The notes under the pieces: model-generated
Database searches by the model: none
Told to the model about the DNA's origin: nothing
What the model saw: the letters and a program-made list of their open reading frames with translations, nothing else
Source of the DNA: Flammeovirga sp. EKP202
Lineage (GTDB): Bacteria; Bacteroidota; Bacteroidia; Cytophagales; Flammeovirgaceae
DNA: 64,000 bases
NCBI RefSeq assembly: GCF_014534745.1
Contig: NZ_JACVVP010000015.1
Coordinates: 62,001-126,000 of the forward strand
Direction: 5' to 3'
Position numbers and translations under genes: made by a program
Shown: one piece after another, positions 63,611-64,000 of the stretch
Position numbering within the stretch: the stretch's first letter is position 1
Layout: the number at the start of each line of letters is the position of its first letter

Positions 63611-64000
63611 TTAGAATTTCAAACTGACACCTGTCATATAAGTAGTCACCAATGGGTAATCAGATGATGAGATTTCTGGATCCCAACCTTTTGGCATATG
63701 GTTAAATGACCATAAATCATTTACTGAAGCATAAATTCTAAACTTCTTCACTCCTACTTTCTTAAGTAGTGACTTTGGTAATGTATAACCTAAAGTGATG
63801 TTCTTGATCCTCATGTAAGCACCATTCACTAACCAAAAATCAGATTTCTGATAGTTTGATTTAGAACCTTGATCTGAAAGTCTAGGATAAGTAGCTCCAG
63901 TATTTTCTGGTGTCCAGTAGTTTCCTGCAATATATGCTGGATAGTTTCTAAATGAACCACTAAAAGGCTGAACCTGTGCGTTTGATAACATTACATCTGT
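63611..64000 (-). CDS. susC-like: SusC-like TonB-dependent receptor, C-terminal part (cut by window end)
   Basis: Only the last about 129 residues are in the window; the frame is open to base 64000 (codons TDV precede the first in-window Met, so that Met is not the start). YMRIKNITLGYTLP and RIYASVNDLWSF...GWDPE are hallmark C-terminal SusC barrel segments, and the protein ends YMTGVSLKF with a terminal Phe as outer-membrane barrels do. It pumps oligosaccharides across the outer membrane using TonB energy with SusD as lid. It is the first visible gene of the long minus-strand operon; the promoter lies outside. Confidence 0.96.
   Translation of the reverse strand, partial: TDVMLSNAQVQPFSGSFRNYPAYIAGNYWTPENTGATYPRLSDQGSKSNYQKSDFWLVNGAYMRIKNITLGYTLPKSLLKKVGVKKFRIYASVNDLWSFNHMPKGWDPEISSSDYPLVTTYMTGVSLKF

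Overview
The window comes from an AT-rich marine Bacteroidota genome. It carries a SusC/SusD pair, a hybrid two-component regulator, many lipoproteins, type IX secretion (T9SS) C-terminal tails, ten exported sulfatases or glycosidases of marine-galactan type, and no Shine-Dalgarno-like leaders. The style resembles Flammeovirgaceae and other algal-polysaccharide degraders. That genus-level placement is inference.

Layout. Positions 1-3029: end of one sulfatase, a second lipoprotein sulfatase, and a small TonB-C-domain lipoprotein. Positions 3311-12006: a 2213-residue secreted sulfatase fusion (CBM-like modules, seven PKD domains, T9SS tail) divergent from a secreted GH16 enzyme. Positions 12266-19171: a tRNA methyltransferase, an HTCS regulator and a GH110-like alpha-galactosidase. 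Positions 19541-26738: mostly non-PUL genes, namely a DUF4198/HupE metal-handling pair, a small secreted protein, a DoxX + OhrR-like pair, a PfkB sugar kinase, an AraC regulator and an NmrA-like reductase. Positions 26824-39384: a T9SS-exported putative glycosidase, a GH36-like enzyme, a large secreted protein of no recognised family, and a divergent TonB-dependent receptor. Positions 40503-64000, all on the minus strand: one long polysaccharide utilization operon running SusC (cut by the window end), SusD, three sulfatases, two GH2 enzymes, a fourth sulfatase, a GH30-like enzyme, a GH16 lipoprotein and a 1689-residue clan GH-A/discoidin/Fn3 enzyme.

How it works together (inference from families): GH16 and clan GH-A enzymes cut a sulfated galactan outside the cell, SusCD imports oligomers, lipoprotein or periplasmic sulfatases strip sulfate, and GH2, GH110-like and GH36-like exo-enzymes release beta- and alpha-linked galactose. 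The HTCS is the obvious sensor candidate. No GH117, GH127 or GH129 enzyme is visible, so the target may be low in anhydrogalactose, or those genes lie elsewhere.

The most unusual structure is not a gene. A family of non-coding elements, about 400 bp when complete, recurs in eight intergenic places in both orientations, plus a roughly 65-bp miniature form. They have terminal inverted repeats around GTAAACTnA...GTTTTCG, several internal hairpins, one hairpin with paired base changes between copies, and no ORF. Two copies sit inside the PUL operon, two abut the stop codons of neighbouring genes, and one has supplied a false upstream extension to the tRNA methyltransferase reading frame.
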